Source of the DNA: Dinoroseobacter sp034111085
GTDB lineage: Bacteria; Pseudomonadota; Alphaproteobacteria; Rhodobacterales; Rhodobacteraceae
Assembly: GCA_034111085.1 (NCBI GenBank)
Contig: JAWUXZ010000012.1
Coordinates: forward strand, 1-64,000
Direction of reading: 5' to 3'
DNA: 64,000 nt
Shown here: positions 33,647 through 43,248 of the stretch, one piece after another
How the letters are laid out: each line of letters opens with the position of its first letter
How positions within the stretch are numbered: position 1 is the first letter of the stretch
Notes under the pieces: model-generated
What the model was told of the DNA's origin: nothing
Seen by the model: only the letters and a program-made list of their open reading frames with translations
The model's database searches: none
Translations under genes and position numbers: made by a program

Positions 33647-34299
33647 TGAAACTCAGCACCGAGACCAGCGCACGCGAACAGGTCTGCCTGTTTGCCAAGT
33701 CGATTTATGATCGCGGACTGACCCATGGCAGCACCGGAAATATCTCTATGCGGCTTGAGGACGGGGGCTTTTTGGTGACGCCAACCGGCAGCTCACTGGG
33801 GTTTCTCGACCCGCAAAATCTATCGGTGTTAGACAAGGACGGGCACCACATCAGCGGCCCGGCCCCGACCAAGGAAGTGCCTTTGCACACAGCATTCTAC
33901 GGCGTGCGCAAGGCCCTCACAGGCGCGGTCGTTCACCTGCATTCGCACCATTCTGTAGCACTCTCATTGCTGGATGGTATCGACGCCGAGGACATGTTGC
34001 CGCCGCTCACGCCCTACGGCATCATGCAGCTTGGACGTGTGAAATTGCTGCCCTATATCCAACCCGGTGACCCGGCGATGGGCGATGCGGTCCGCGCACT
34101 CTCACCCCAAACCAGCGCCGTGGTATTGGCGAATCACGGGCCCGTGGTCGCTGCCGCAACGCTCGACAAAGCCGTTTTCGCTATGGAGGAGCTAGAGGCA
34201 ACCGCCCGCCTCGCGCTGGAAATGCGCGGCCAGACGCCCAATATGTTAAGCGCGGACCAGATCGCCAAGCTGGTCGCTGCATTTAACATCGACCTCTAG
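33643..34299 (+). CDS. otnC: 3-oxo-tetronate 4-phosphate decarboxylase (class II aldolase family)
   Basis: OtnC converts 3-oxo-tetronate 4-phosphate to dihydroxyacetone phosphate and carbon dioxide in D-threonate, L-threonate or D-erythronate breakdown. The 218-residue protein has the class II aldolase zinc-site pattern (HLHSHHS near residue 103 and LANHGPVV near 163) and the branch-specific segments DRGLTHGSTGNIS, TPTGSSLGFLDP, APTKEVPLHTAFY and ATARLALEMRG. It overlaps the ABM gene by four bases and is 17 kb from the otnK-otnI-ltnD operon, where the decarboxylase is missing. L-fuculose-phosphate aldolase is a less likely alternative. Confidence 0.82.
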   Translation: MMKLSTETSAREQVCLFAKSIYDRGLTHGSTGNISMRLEDGGFLVTPTGSSLGFLDPQNLSVLDKDGHHISGPAPTKEVPLHTAFYGVRKALTGAVVHLHSHHSVALSLLDGIDAEDMLPPLTPYGIMQLGRVKLLPYIQPGDPAMGDAVRALSPQTSAVVLANHGPVVAAATLDKAVFAMEELEATARLALEMRGQTPNMLSADQIAKLVAAFNIDL

Positions 34300-36203
34300 A
34301 GCGCTGATTTTTCGACCCAAAACACGCCTGCGGGTTCGATCTTCTGGCCCCGATAGGCCTGCGCCCGCGCCCCATAGTTGAAGACGAAGCGGTGCGTATC
34401 GGTATCGCGGATGCGGATGCCATCGCTCAGATGCTCGGTCTCAATCGCGAGTTCTTTACAAGCCCCCTCAATAATCCGCTGCCAAAGTGGTGCATCCGGC
34501 CAGCCCCCGAGGTAACGCAAAACGCCGTCGCCCATCATCAAGGGCGCGCCATTTTCAAGCGCCAGCGTCACGGGTGCGTCGCCTTCGAGATGCTCCATCC
34601 ACGCATGAGCGCCACCGCCACCAACCACATCGAGCAGCGCAGATGGCGGCAAGCTTTCAGCCAACGCCACTGTCACATCTAACCCCGGCAATGCAGGCGG
34701 CAACGGAACCGGGATCCAGAACTCTGCAGTTTTTGACGCACTCCGAGGCCCTATGACCGCGATGCCATCGACCTCAGCCAACCGCGCCTTCAACGCGTCC
34801 GACATCGCCATCATCCCCGGTACGAACACCAGTTTGTAGTCGTCCAAATCCGCATCAGGCGAGATCACATCAACCGACAAACCTGCAGCCCTCAGCGCCC
34901 GGTAGCAGGAAAACACCAGCCGAAAATAATCGAAATCCGCGCCCTGTGGTTGGACCTGCCATGCCCAAGCGCTGGCGTAATCAAACACCAATGCGACCCG
35001 CGCATCAGCCGTGCCAACCGCTTCAAGCTCTTCAATTTCGCGCGCAACTTGTGCTGCCTCAGCCAGCCCGGGTGCCGCCACGCTATCGGGGCGCAAAAGC
35101 CCTGCATGCATCTGTTCTTGGGCAAACGGTGCTTGGCGCCAACGGAAATAGCAGACCGTCTCGGCCCCATGTGCAAACGCTTCCCACGCCCATAGCCGCG
35201 CCATTCCGGGCAGCGGTGCAGGGTTCCACGGCGCCCAGTTTACCGGTCCCGGCTGCTGCTCCATAATCCACCAACGTCCGCGCCCGACGGCCCGGTACAA
35301 ATCATGGTGGAAAGCCTGAAAATCCGGGTCACCCTGTTGTAAATACTCCGATTTATGCCCGTCGCTGGCATCCATCCGGTCCATCAGAAAGCCCATTGGA
35401 TAGCTATCCCATGACGCGATATCGAGGTCTTCGCCCACGTCGAAATGGTCAAACTCGGTCACACGGCCCATGTAATTGTGGATCAGGGGCGCATCGGTGA
35501 AGCGGCGCAAAATCTCGGTCTGCGCGCGATTAAACCCAACGACCTGGTCCGACGAAAATCGCCTGAACGCCATCGCATGGGCCGGGTTCGGTTCGGTCAC
35601 GGTCAAGTTGGGCAACTCGATCTCGGCGAACTCGGCATAGTCCATTGACCAGAAGATATTGCCCCAAGCCTCGTTTAGCGCACTCGGCGATTGGTAGCGT
35701 TGCGCGCACCAATCGCGGAAGGCCTCGGCGGCGGCTTCTGAGTAGCTGATCGTTGTGTCGTGACAGCCGTATTCATTGTCGGTTTGCCATGCAGAAATGC
35801 GCGCATCGGCCCCGTAGCGTTCGGCCAGTTTGGTGACGATCTTGCGGCATTCGTTTCGGTAGCCCAGATGCGAGAAGCAGTAGTGGCGGCGTGAGCCAAA
35901 GCCGCGCGGTTTGGCGTCCGCGTCCAGCGCGAGCATGTCTGGGTGCTTGTTCACGACCCATCGCGGCGGGGTTGCAGTGGGTGTTCCGAGGATGATGTTC
36001 AGCCCCGCATCCGCCAAAACTGTGATCGCGCGGTCGAGCCATTCGAACCGGAAATCGCCCTCAGCCGGCTCCAGCCGCGACCACGCAAACTCGCCGATCC
36101 GCACCCATGTCAGGCCCGCCTCAACCATGCGCGCGGCATCCTCGGCCCAGATGTCATCGGGCCAATGTTCTGGGTAGTAACAAACCCCTAAGGTACGTTT
36201 CAT
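34296..36203 (-). CDS. Beta-galactosidase, GH42 family
   Basis: This 635-residue enzyme hydrolyses beta-galactosides. It has the GH42 N-terminal stretch GVCYYPEHWPDDIWAEDA, the TIM-barrel motif GTPTATPPRWV, the acid/base glutamate in WQTDNEYGCH (about residue 142) and WWIMEQQPGPVNWAPWN, which holds the likely nucleophile Glu near 310. The trimerisation domain (about 395-570) and a short beta C-terminal domain follow. No signal peptide is present, so it works on imported sugar. It is the last gene of the galactoside operon and overlaps the lactonase stop by four bases. Confidence 0.93.
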   Translation of the reverse strand: MKRTLGVCYYPEHWPDDIWAEDAARMVEAGLTWVRIGEFAWSRLEPAEGDFRFEWLDRAITVLADAGLNIILGTPTATPPRWVVNKHPDMLALDADAKPRGFGSRRHYCFSHLGYRNECRKIVTKLAERYGADARISAWQTDNEYGCHDTTISYSEAAAEAFRDWCAQRYQSPSALNEAWGNIFWSMDYAEFAEIELPNLTVTEPNPAHAMAFRRFSSDQVVGFNRAQTEILRRFTDAPLIHNYMGRVTEFDHFDVGEDLDIASWDSYPMGFLMDRMDASDGHKSEYLQQGDPDFQAFHHDLYRAVGRGRWWIMEQQPGPVNWAPWNPAPLPGMARLWAWEAFAHGAETVCYFRWRQAPFAQEQMHAGLLRPDSVAAPGLAEAAQVAREIEELEAVGTADARVALVFDYASAWAWQVQPQGADFDYFRLVFSCYRALRAAGLSVDVISPDADLDDYKLVFVPGMMAMSDALKARLAEVDGIAVIGPRSASKTAEFWIPVPLPPALPGLDVTVALAESLPPSALLDVVGGGGAHAWMEHLEGDAPVTLALENGAPLMMGDGVLRYLGGWPDAPLWQRIIEGACKELAIETEHLSDGIRIRDTDTHRFVFNYGARAQAYRGQKIEPAGVFWVEKSAL

Positions 36204-37048
36204 AGGATCACTCGGTGCTCGGGTTGGCCTTGAAACGTCGTGTCCCAGGTGAATGTCGCGCCATCAGTCAAGGTCGGTGCATCCCGCCCCTGACAGGCGG
36301 TCGTGGCAAAAAGCGTACGCAATTCATCGCCGCCAAAAGCCGGGCAGGTCATGTGCGGCGCGGGCGCATCAAACCGCGCAACCTCGGTCCCATCGGGCGC
36401 GTAGCCAACCACGCAGCCTGCGCCCCAAAGGGCCACCCAGAACGTGCCATCAGCGCCAAATACCGCGCCATCCGGCCCGCCCGGCGCGTCCGCCATATCG
36501 AGGTAGAGCGACGGTTTGCCCTCGGGCCATCCCTCGTCGTCAAGTGCCACGCGCATGATTTTGCGCTTCAGCGTATCGGTGTAGCAAGCCGTCTTGCCAT
36601 CTGGGTGAAAACTGATGGCGTTAGAGATCGTGATCGCGCCAAATAGTTTGCGCACCTGACCGTCGAAGTAGCGGTAGATCGCGCCCGCACCGGTTTCGGC
36701 ATTCTTGCCCATTGTCCCGATCCAGAACCCGCCAAACGGATCTGCGCGCCCATCGTTAGAGCGCGTGACCTCGTTCTCGCTTTCCAAACCGCACAGAAAT
36801 TCGCTCTCGCCTGTGGCCGTATCAAAAACCTGCAACGCGGTCTCGGACGCTATGATAAGACGCGTCGCATCCACCCAACCTGCGGCAGAAACATGCTCGT
36901 CAAACTCCCAGTGGTTTAGCTTGTCGCCCATGCGTCGGTACAAGCGGCAGCCCATAATATCAAACCAGAACAGGCACTTGGCCTCAGGGTGCCATAACGG
37001 CCCCTCACCCAGTTCGCAGGGCGTGGCATCAAAAATGCGGCCCGTCAT
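36200..37048 (-). CDS. SMP-30/gluconolactonase-family sugar lactonase
   Basis: The 282-residue beta-propeller protein has SMP-30 family motifs: CELGEGPLWHP near the N-terminus (metal-binding Glu), NEVTRSNDGRADPFGGFWIGTM, AISFHPDGKTACYTDT and APGGPDGAVFGADGTFWVAL. It probably opens D-galactono-1,4-lactone to galactonate. The ATG at 37048 overlaps the dgoA stop by four bases (ATGA); an upstream frame from 37063 is rejected. Arabinonolactonases are close relatives, so substrate choice rests on context. Confidence 0.87.
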   Translation of the reverse strand: MTGRIFDATPCELGEGPLWHPEAKCLFWFDIMGCRLYRRMGDKLNHWEFDEHVSAAGWVDATRLIIASETALQVFDTATGESEFLCGLESENEVTRSNDGRADPFGGFWIGTMGKNAETGAGAIYRYFDGQVRKLFGAITISNAISFHPDGKTACYTDTLKRKIMRVALDDEGWPEGKPSLYLDMADAPGGPDGAVFGADGTFWVALWGAGCVVGYAPDGTEVARFDAPAPHMTCPAFGGDELRTLFATTACQGRDAPTLTDGATFTWDTTFQGQPEHRVIL

Positions 37049-37647
37049 GCCACGCAATCCCACGCTGCGACAATCGCTTCGGCCCGTGTGCGCAGCGCAC
37101 CCAGATCAAGTCCGGGCGTATACAGCGCTGTGCCCAGCCCAAAGCCACTCGCGCCAGCTTTGCGCCATTGCGCGAAATTCTCGACGCCTGCGCCGCCCAC
37201 CGGAAAGACCTCGCAGTCAGCAGGCAAAACCGCGCGCAACGCCTTTAGCCCAGACGCCCCAGCCATGGAGCCGGGAAACAGCTTCAACCCATCGGCCCCA
37301 GCGGCAAGTGCTGCAAATGCTTCGGTCGGCGAGAACACCCCCGGCCAGCTTTGCAAGCCCGCCGCTTTGGTCGCGCGGATCACGTCCGGGTTGCAATTGG
37401 GTGACACGATCAACTTGCCTCCGGCCGCAGCCACTTCGGCCACCTGCCCGACGCTCAGCACGGTCCCGGCCCCAATCAACGCGACCTTGCCGCAGGCTTG
37501 CACCATTGCGGCAATGCTTCGATACGGCTCAGGCGAGTTCAGCGGCACCTCAATCCGGGTGATCCCAGCAGCAACGAGGACTTCGCAGGCAGGCACAGCT
37601 TCGTCGGGGGTGATCCCGCGCAGGATGGCAATAATCGGTCGGCTCAT
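37045..37647 (-). CDS. dgoA: 2-dehydro-3-deoxy-6-phosphogalactonate aldolase
   Basis: DgoA splits 2-keto-3-deoxy-6-phosphogalactonate into pyruvate and glyceraldehyde 3-phosphate. The 200-residue class I aldolase has ILRGITPDEAVPACEVL at the start, GAGTVLSVGQVAE (about 57), VSPNCNPDVIRATKAAG with the Schiff-base lysine in ADGLKLFPGS near 123, and GGAGVENFAQWRKAG near 150. The closely related KDPG aldolase Eda is the alternative, but the adjacent galactonokinase supports the galactose version. Confidence 0.92.
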   Translation of the reverse strand: MSRPIIAILRGITPDEAVPACEVLVAAGITRIEVPLNSPEPYRSIAAMVQACGKVALIGAGTVLSVGQVAEVAAAGGKLIVSPNCNPDVIRATKAAGLQSWPGVFSPTEAFAALAAGADGLKLFPGSMAGASGLKALRAVLPADCEVFPVGGAGVENFAQWRKAGASGFGLGTALYTPGLDLGALRTRAEAIVAAWDCVA

Positions 37648-38543
37648 GTCGTCTCTTTCTGCATTTGGCGCGCGGCGATCAAGCCTGCGCGTGTGGCCTC
37701 GCCCGCATCAATGCGGCTGACCTCGATCCCTTGGGCCGATAGTGCTGCGGTATAGGCGTCGGCCAATCCGTCCGCGCCCAGAACGGCGATCGGCATGCCC
37801 AACCAATAGGGCTTGGTGGCGGCAAGCTCTGCACCAACGAGCAAGCCCGACAACCGCGCGCGCGCAACAGCAGGCGACAAACCGTCAAGCAGCCCTTCGG
37901 CCCGGATCGCGAATAGTTTGGACGCCATTGCTTCGGGCCGCGACAGAGTTTCCTCAACCGCCTCAAGAAACGCAGTGCCATCCCAGCCCTCGCCCATCGA
38001 ATGGCGCAAGACCGATTGCTTGGACAGAAGGCTGAACATCTCACCCGTCATCAGACTGCGAAAACTCACCACTTCGCCCGCGCTGACCTGCACCCATTTG
38101 GTGTGGGTGCCCGGCAGCACGATCACGCCGTCGAAACCGGGACTTAGGGCCAGCGCGCCCGCAATCTGGGTTTCTTCGCCGCGAATCACATCGGCAGGCT
38201 TAAGTTGTTTCAGCCCGGGAATTACCTGCACGCGCAACCGCTTATCGGAGGTTGGCGCAATCGCTGGATCGGTGCCAACTGGCGTGCAAGGCACGGTCGC
38301 ATAGGGTGCTTCCACCCAACCTTGGCGCGACCCGACCATACCGCAAGCAACCACATCGACCGTTTTGGTATCAAGCCATGGCCCAATCAAGCGCAGCAAC
38401 GCGCCTTCAAACTCGGTTGGCTTCAGCGTGCCCATCCCCTCATCTGAGGAGGCTTTCGCTAGTACCTGACCGCTCGGCCCCATCGCCCAAGCCCGGCAAT
38501 GGGTCGTTCCCCAATCGACGGCAATCCAGTCGAGCGTGCTCAT
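37644..38543 (-). CDS. dgoK: 2-dehydro-3-deoxygalactonokinase
   Basis: DgoK phosphorylates 2-keto-3-deoxygalactonate at C6. The 299-residue protein has the family motifs IAVDWGTTHCRAWAMG (residues 7-22), ACGMVGSRQGWVEAPY (about 65), QIAGALALSPGFDGVIVLPGTHTKW (about 125-150) and SLMTGEMFSLLSKQSVL (about 160). Start and stop overlap both neighbours by four bases (ATGA), giving tight coupling with the aldolase and SDR genes. Confidence 0.94.
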   Translation of the reverse strand: MSTLDWIAVDWGTTHCRAWAMGPSGQVLAKASSDEGMGTLKPTEFEGALLRLIGPWLDTKTVDVVACGMVGSRQGWVEAPYATVPCTPVGTDPAIAPTSDKRLRVQVIPGLKQLKPADVIRGEETQIAGALALSPGFDGVIVLPGTHTKWVQVSAGEVVSFRSLMTGEMFSLLSKQSVLRHSMGEGWDGTAFLEAVEETLSRPEAMASKLFAIRAEGLLDGLSPAVARARLSGLLVGAELAATKPYWLGMPIAVLGADGLADAYTAALSAQGIEVSRIDAGEATRAGLIAARQMQKETT

Positions 38544-39307
38544 CCCGTCACCACCACACCGCCATCAACGGCCATAGCTTGCCCGGTCATCGCGCCACTG
38601 GTCGAGGACGCGAGAAACAGCATTGGACCGACAATGTCTTGAGGTTTGAGATGACGCGTGAGGCACATCTTGTTCATATGCGCCTCCAGCGCTTCGGGGG
38701 TCGTCCACATCTGCAGTTGCTTGTCGGTCAGCACCCAACCGGGGGCCAGCGCGTTGACGCGGATGTTGTCTGGACCGAACTCGCGCGCAAGGCTGCGGGT
38801 CATGCCGTTGATGCCGGAATTGGCCGTCGTGTAGGACGGATAGCCAGAATTGCCCATCATGTAGCTGATCGAGGTTGTGTTGATAATCGAGCCGCCGCCC
38901 GCAGCGCGCATCCCCTCGATCACTGCTTGGCAGGCGAAGAAATAGCTTTTGAGGTTAATGGCTTGAGACCAATCCCAGAACTCTTCGGTGACTTCCTCGG
39001 TCGTGTGTCGCTTGTCATTGGCCGCATTGTTAATCAGCACAGTGACCGGGCCATGCGCGGCAGACGCCTCGTCGATACAGGCCTTCAAACGCGCAATATC
39101 GGTGATGTCACATTGCAGAAACAGCGGCGCGTTGCCGGTCTTCTCGACCATTTCGGCAACGAATTCAGACGCGTCTGAGCGCTGCACAAAAGCAACCTTC
39201 GCGCCTTGACGCAGGAACCCTTCGGTCAAGAATGCCCCGATGCCAGAGCCGCCTCCGGTGATGAAAACGGACGCTCCGTTCAGGTCAGGATAGGTTGGAT
39301 GGGTCAT
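38540..39307 (-). CDS. SDR-family dehydrogenase, probable sugar (galactose) dehydrogenase
   Basis: The 255-residue short-chain dehydrogenase has the cofactor motif VFITGGGSGIG (residues 13-23), LINNAAND (about 88), INTTSISYMMG with catalytic Ser at about 140, and YPSYTTANSGINGMTRSL. The catalytic YxxxK pattern reads YTTAN, so the usual Lys is replaced by Asn, which is odd and deserves checking. ATG at 39307 overlaps the dehydratase stop by one base (TGATG). By context it oxidises D-galactose to galactonolactone or acts on a downstream acid. Confidence 0.78.
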   Translation of the reverse strand: MTHPTYPDLNGASVFITGGGSGIGAFLTEGFLRQGAKVAFVQRSDASEFVAEMVEKTGNAPLFLQCDITDIARLKACIDEASAAHGPVTVLINNAANDKRHTTEEVTEEFWDWSQAINLKSYFFACQAVIEGMRAAGGGSIINTTSISYMMGNSGYPSYTTANSGINGMTRSLAREFGPDNIRVNALAPGWVLTDKQLQMWTTPEALEAHMNKMCLTRHLKPQDIVGPMLFLASSTSGAMTGQAMAVDGGVVVTG

Positions 39308-41013
39308 CAATGGCTCTCCCGCGTCACAAGTCGTGTGTCTTTGCCGACAAGGAAATCCAAATCAGCGCCCTGATCGGCTTGCAAGACGTGGTCGATATAT
39401 AGTTTCGCATATCCGCGCGTATAATGAGGCGGATCGGGTTGCCACACTGCACGGCGCGCCGCCAACTCGGCCTCGTCGACCAGCAATTCCAGCACCCTCG
39501 CCGAGGCCGACACCTTGATCCGGTCGCCGGTTTTCACCAACGCCAGCGTCCCGCCTGCTTGCGCTTCGGGCGAGACATGCAAGATCACCGTCCCATATGC
39601 CGTACCCGACATACGTGCGTCAGATACACGGATCATATCGCGCACGCCCTCGCGCACCAGCTTTGCAGGGATCGGCATATTGCCGACCTCTGGCATGCCC
39701 GGGTAACCCTTTGGGCCGCAGCCTTTCAGCACAAGGATCGTATCTGGGGTGACCGGCAAATCATCGCGGTCGATATTGGCTTTGAGGTCTTCGATGCTGT
39801 CGAACACGTAGGCCTCGCCTTCATGCTCGAGCAGCGCATCGGTCGCTGCTGATGGCTTTACGATGGCCCCGTTCGGCGCAAGATTACCCTTCAGCACGAC
39901 CAATCCGGCGGCATGTTTGACCGGGTCCGCAACGGTTTTGATAACATCGTCATTGTAGCATTCTGCCCCGTCGGAATAGACGCTGATATCGCCGCCGAGC
40001 ACAGTCTTGGACGCGCGCAGCTTGTCGCCGAGGCGGTTCAACACGACAGGCATACCGCCCGCATAGCAGAAGTCTTCCATCAGGTATTTGCCCGAAGGCA
40101 TGCAGTTGACAAGTAACGGGATTTCCGAGCCGATCTCGAAATCATCAAGGCTCAGTTCCACGCCCACACGCCCTGCAATCGCCAGCAGATGCACGACCGC
40201 ATTGGTCGATCCACCAACCGCAGCATTCGCCAAAATCGCATTTTCAAAGGCTGCCCGCGTCAGGATGTCGGAAGGCTTCAAATCCTCCTCCACCATCTCG
40301 ACAATCCGCTTGCCGGTCAGATGCGCAAGAGCACCGCGGCGCGCATCAACCGCAGGCAACGCAGCATTCGTCGGCAGCGACATACCCATCGCTTCCACAA
40401 GCGAGGCCATGGTCGAGGCTGTTCCCATCGTCATGCACACGCCCTTGGATCGCGACATACCAGACTCGGCAGCCATGAAGTCCTGCAAAGTCATCTCGCC
40501 CGCGCGCACGGCCTCGGAAAACTTCCAGACATCCGTGCCAGATCCAATATCCTGACCTTTCCATTTGCCGTTTAGCATCGGACCCGACGACACCACAATC
40601 GACGGTAAATCGACTGACGCCGCGCCCATCAATTGGCCCGGTGTGGTTTTATCGCAGCCGCCCAGCAGCACGACGCCGTCAATGCCGTAAGCGCGGATCG
40701 ATTCCTCTACGTCCATCGCAAGCAGGTTGCGAAACAGCATCGCGGTGGGCTTCATCTGGGTTTCACCGAGGCTCATGACCGGGAATTCCACAGGGAAGCC
40801 CCCCGCCTCCCAGACGCCGCGTTTCACCATCTCGGCCAGATCCCGCAGACCGGAGTTGCACGGGGTCAACTCGGACCAAGTATTGCAGATGCCAATGATT
40901 GGGCGGCCATCAAAAACGTGATCAGGAAAGCCTTGGTTCTTCATCCACGAGCGGTGAATGAACCCGTCTTTGTCTGCTTTGCCGTACCAGTTTTGCGAGC
41001 GACGCTTGGTCAT
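39307..41013 (-). CDS. IlvD/Edd-family sugar acid dehydratase
   Basis: The 568-residue protein is a 2Fe-2S-dependent dehydratase of the L-arabonate/D-xylonate/galactonate branch. It has ICNTWSELTPCNSGLRDLA (about 44), LLGGCDKTTPGQLMGAA with a cluster Cys near 125, GVCMTMGTASTMASLVEAMG near 197 and NAAVGGSTNAVVHL near 280. It is expected to make 2-keto-3-deoxygalactonate from galactonate here, because dgoK and dgoA follow in the operon. Sequence alone cannot separate galactonate from arabonate dehydratase. Confidence 0.88.
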   Translation of the reverse strand: MTKRRSQNWYGKADKDGFIHRSWMKNQGFPDHVFDGRPIIGICNTWSELTPCNSGLRDLAEMVKRGVWEAGGFPVEFPVMSLGETQMKPTAMLFRNLLAMDVEESIRAYGIDGVVLLGGCDKTTPGQLMGAASVDLPSIVVSSGPMLNGKWKGQDIGSGTDVWKFSEAVRAGEMTLQDFMAAESGMSRSKGVCMTMGTASTMASLVEAMGMSLPTNAALPAVDARRGALAHLTGKRIVEMVEEDLKPSDILTRAAFENAILANAAVGGSTNAVVHLLAIAGRVGVELSLDDFEIGSEIPLLVNCMPSGKYLMEDFCYAGGMPVVLNRLGDKLRASKTVLGGDISVYSDGAECYNDDVIKTVADPVKHAAGLVVLKGNLAPNGAIVKPSAATDALLEHEGEAYVFDSIEDLKANIDRDDLPVTPDTILVLKGCGPKGYPGMPEVGNMPIPAKLVREGVRDMIRVSDARMSGTAYGTVILHVSPEAQAGGTLALVKTGDRIKVSASARVLELLVDEAELAARRAVWQPDPPHYTRGYAKLYIDHVLQADQGADLDFLVGKDTRLVTRESH

Positions 41014-41053
41014 GTAACCGCCTCCAGCGGGGATATTTGAAGAACAATGAAAG

Positions 41054-43222
41054 TCATAAGCGATGGCCCTCGATCACCCACATGGTTTCAGGGAAAGACC
41101 ACGGCAGGGTAAGACCATGATGCATCAGGTAGGCGCCTGACAATACAAGCGGGCCGTCTTTTAACGCAGGTGCGCCGCGCGATAATGTGGGGGCCGAATG
41201 GCGGTTGATCAGATTGATCTCGTAGTTTGCCGCCGGATCCAGCCGCGTAAGTCGGATCGGGCGCGGCGTGATTTGCGCGCTGGTCGCGGCCTTACCGATG
41301 AAGCTGACAAAACGCATGCCATCCTCGGCCAATTGCTGCTCGGCCAGCACGGCCGGATCGGGACTGTCGAGGCGCAAGATATCTGCCGTTTCCATCCAGA
41401 CGCGGTTGCGCTTCCACCAACTGGTAACCTCGCGCAGCACCGTCTCTTCTTCCTTGGTCAACTCGCGCGGGTCCATCTCGAACCCCATATGACGTTGGGC
41501 CGCGACCCATGCGCGAAACGCGATGTCCAACGTGCGCCCCGATGTATGGCAGCGGCGCGGGCCGACATGGCTGCCTGTGACCGCGAGCGGCAAGAAAAGT
41601 GCTGCGTTATGCTGCATCTTCAGCCGCTCCAGCGCGTCGTTGCTATCAGACAGCCAGACCCTTTGCGTGCGGCTTAGGATACCGAAATCAATCCGACCGC
41701 CACCGCTTGCGCAGCTTTCAATCTCGACATGCGGGAAGGCCGCGCGCAGGCGGTCCAGCAGCGCATAAGAGCCACGCGTCTGCGCCGCATCAGGCATCGG
41801 CAGCACCCGGTTATGATCCCACTTGATATAGTCGATGGGGTATTTCGCCAAGATTGCAGCCATGCGGTCATAGATAAAATCGCGCACCTCAGGCAGCGCC
41901 ATGTTCAGCGCTTTTTGCTGGCGCCCGAGTGTTTGGTCCTCAGACCCCAGTGCCCAGTCAGGATGCGCGCGGTGCAGATCGCTGTCGGGGTTGATCATCT
42001 CAGGCTCGAACCAAATCCCGAACGTCATGTCGAGCCCGTGGACGTGCTCGATCAGCGGGCCAAGGCCTTCGGGATATTTTCGCGGATCAACCTCCCAATC
42101 GCTTAGCGAAGTCGTGTCATCATCGCGCTGGCCAAACCAGCCATCATCGAGCACGAAACGCTCGGCACCGAGATCAGCCGCGCGCGCCGCAATGTCTTTC
42201 AGCACTGGCAGTTTGTGGTCGAAATAGACCGCTTCCCAGCAATTGTAATGCACCGGACGCGGGCGTCCTGTGTGGGTCCAGGTCACGATCTCGTCGCGCA
42301 AATGTCGTTGGAAAGCGACAGCACAGCCGTTCAAGCCATCGACGGAATAGGTCACATAAAGCGGCGCTGTCTCGAAACGGGTGGAGGCGTCATGCTCCAT
42401 CCTCGCGGCATGACCGAACTGGATTTGGCGGCGCCCATCGGGCAGCTCTTCGGCGATCATTTTGTGCCCACCCGACCATCCGTAATGAAAGCCGAAGGCT
42501 TGACCCAAAGTGTTCGTGGCCCCGCGCTCTGGCAAGATCAGGCCCGGAAAATGCTCATGCCCGGTGCGCCCGGTGCGGTTCTCGCGGTAGCGCATGCCCG
42601 CAGACCATGCAGTGCGGTTCATCTGGAACTCGCCACACCAACGGCCCGCGAAGTCGATCATCTCGTCGCTTAGTTGGCTGGCGGGCAACACTGGTGCTGC
42701 CAGCCAATGCAGATGCACCGGACACGCAGCATCCAGCACCGCTTGGGTGGTGATCACCCGCGTGTGGCGGTTGGTCTTGAACCGCGCCGTATAGGTCAGA
42801 AGGTTGCTTGCGTCTTCATAGATTAACTCAAGTGTATCATCACCTTGCACCGCGTTCTTAAAGCAGAACTTCGGCAAGATCGGCGTGCCACCGCCATCGC
42901 GCAGGATCAGCCCCGGCTGGCCGGGAAAGCTGCGCGTTGCCTCTGGGCAAATCGACATATCGGGGTTCGCATCAAGCATACCGCCGGTGATATCAATCGC
43001 ATGCGCAGCGTGCAGCACCGACAGGTCCGTGTCATCTGGCAAGGGTGCGCCCCAATAGACGACCTCGGGCAAGCGTGCGCCATGTGCGCCCAGCACCATC
43101 GTCTGGCGACCATCATCCAGACGCCAAGAGCGGCTCGCGGGATTGCGAGCGCTTGCCCCCGTCGCGCCATGAAGGGCCGAGACCAACGCGGTGGCCTCGG
43201 GAGAATCAATAAGTGTCGACAT
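41054..43222 (-). CDS. Alpha-galactosidase, GH36 family
   Basis: The 722-residue enzyme hydrolyses alpha-galactosides such as melibiose or raffinose. It has the GH36 barrel motifs FVLDDGWFGQRDDD (about 370), DYIKWDHNR with the nucleophile Asp (about 465), ESCASGGGRIDFGI (about 505) and the acid/base Asp in LSDSNDALERL (about 530). The N-terminal beta domain (about 1-320) and the C-terminal beta domain are present. It has no signal peptide, so it acts in the cytoplasm on imported sugar. It lies between the ABC permeases and the galactonate genes. Confidence 0.95.
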   Translation of the reverse strand: MSTLIDSPEATALVSALHGATGASARNPASRSWRLDDGRQTMVLGAHGARLPEVVYWGAPLPDDTDLSVLHAAHAIDITGGMLDANPDMSICPEATRSFPGQPGLILRDGGGTPILPKFCFKNAVQGDDTLELIYEDASNLLTYTARFKTNRHTRVITTQAVLDAACPVHLHWLAAPVLPASQLSDEMIDFAGRWCGEFQMNRTAWSAGMRYRENRTGRTGHEHFPGLILPERGATNTLGQAFGFHYGWSGGHKMIAEELPDGRRQIQFGHAARMEHDASTRFETAPLYVTYSVDGLNGCAVAFQRHLRDEIVTWTHTGRPRPVHYNCWEAVYFDHKLPVLKDIAARAADLGAERFVLDDGWFGQRDDDTTSLSDWEVDPRKYPEGLGPLIEHVHGLDMTFGIWFEPEMINPDSDLHRAHPDWALGSEDQTLGRQQKALNMALPEVRDFIYDRMAAILAKYPIDYIKWDHNRVLPMPDAAQTRGSYALLDRLRAAFPHVEIESCASGGGRIDFGILSRTQRVWLSDSNDALERLKMQHNAALFLPLAVTGSHVGPRRCHTSGRTLDIAFRAWVAAQRHMGFEMDPRELTKEEETVLREVTSWWKRNRVWMETADILRLDSPDPAVLAEQQLAEDGMRFVSFIGKAATSAQITPRPIRLTRLDPAANYEINLINRHSAPTLSRGAPALKDGPLVLSGAYLMHHGLTLPWSFPETMWVIEGHRL

Positions 43223-43248
43223 CGAAGTCGTCCCGTCTGGGTGGGCTA

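Noticed and set aside
38252..39178. 308-residue plus-strand frame opposite dgoK and the SDR
   Set aside because: Antisense shadow without domains; both minus-strand genes are well supported.
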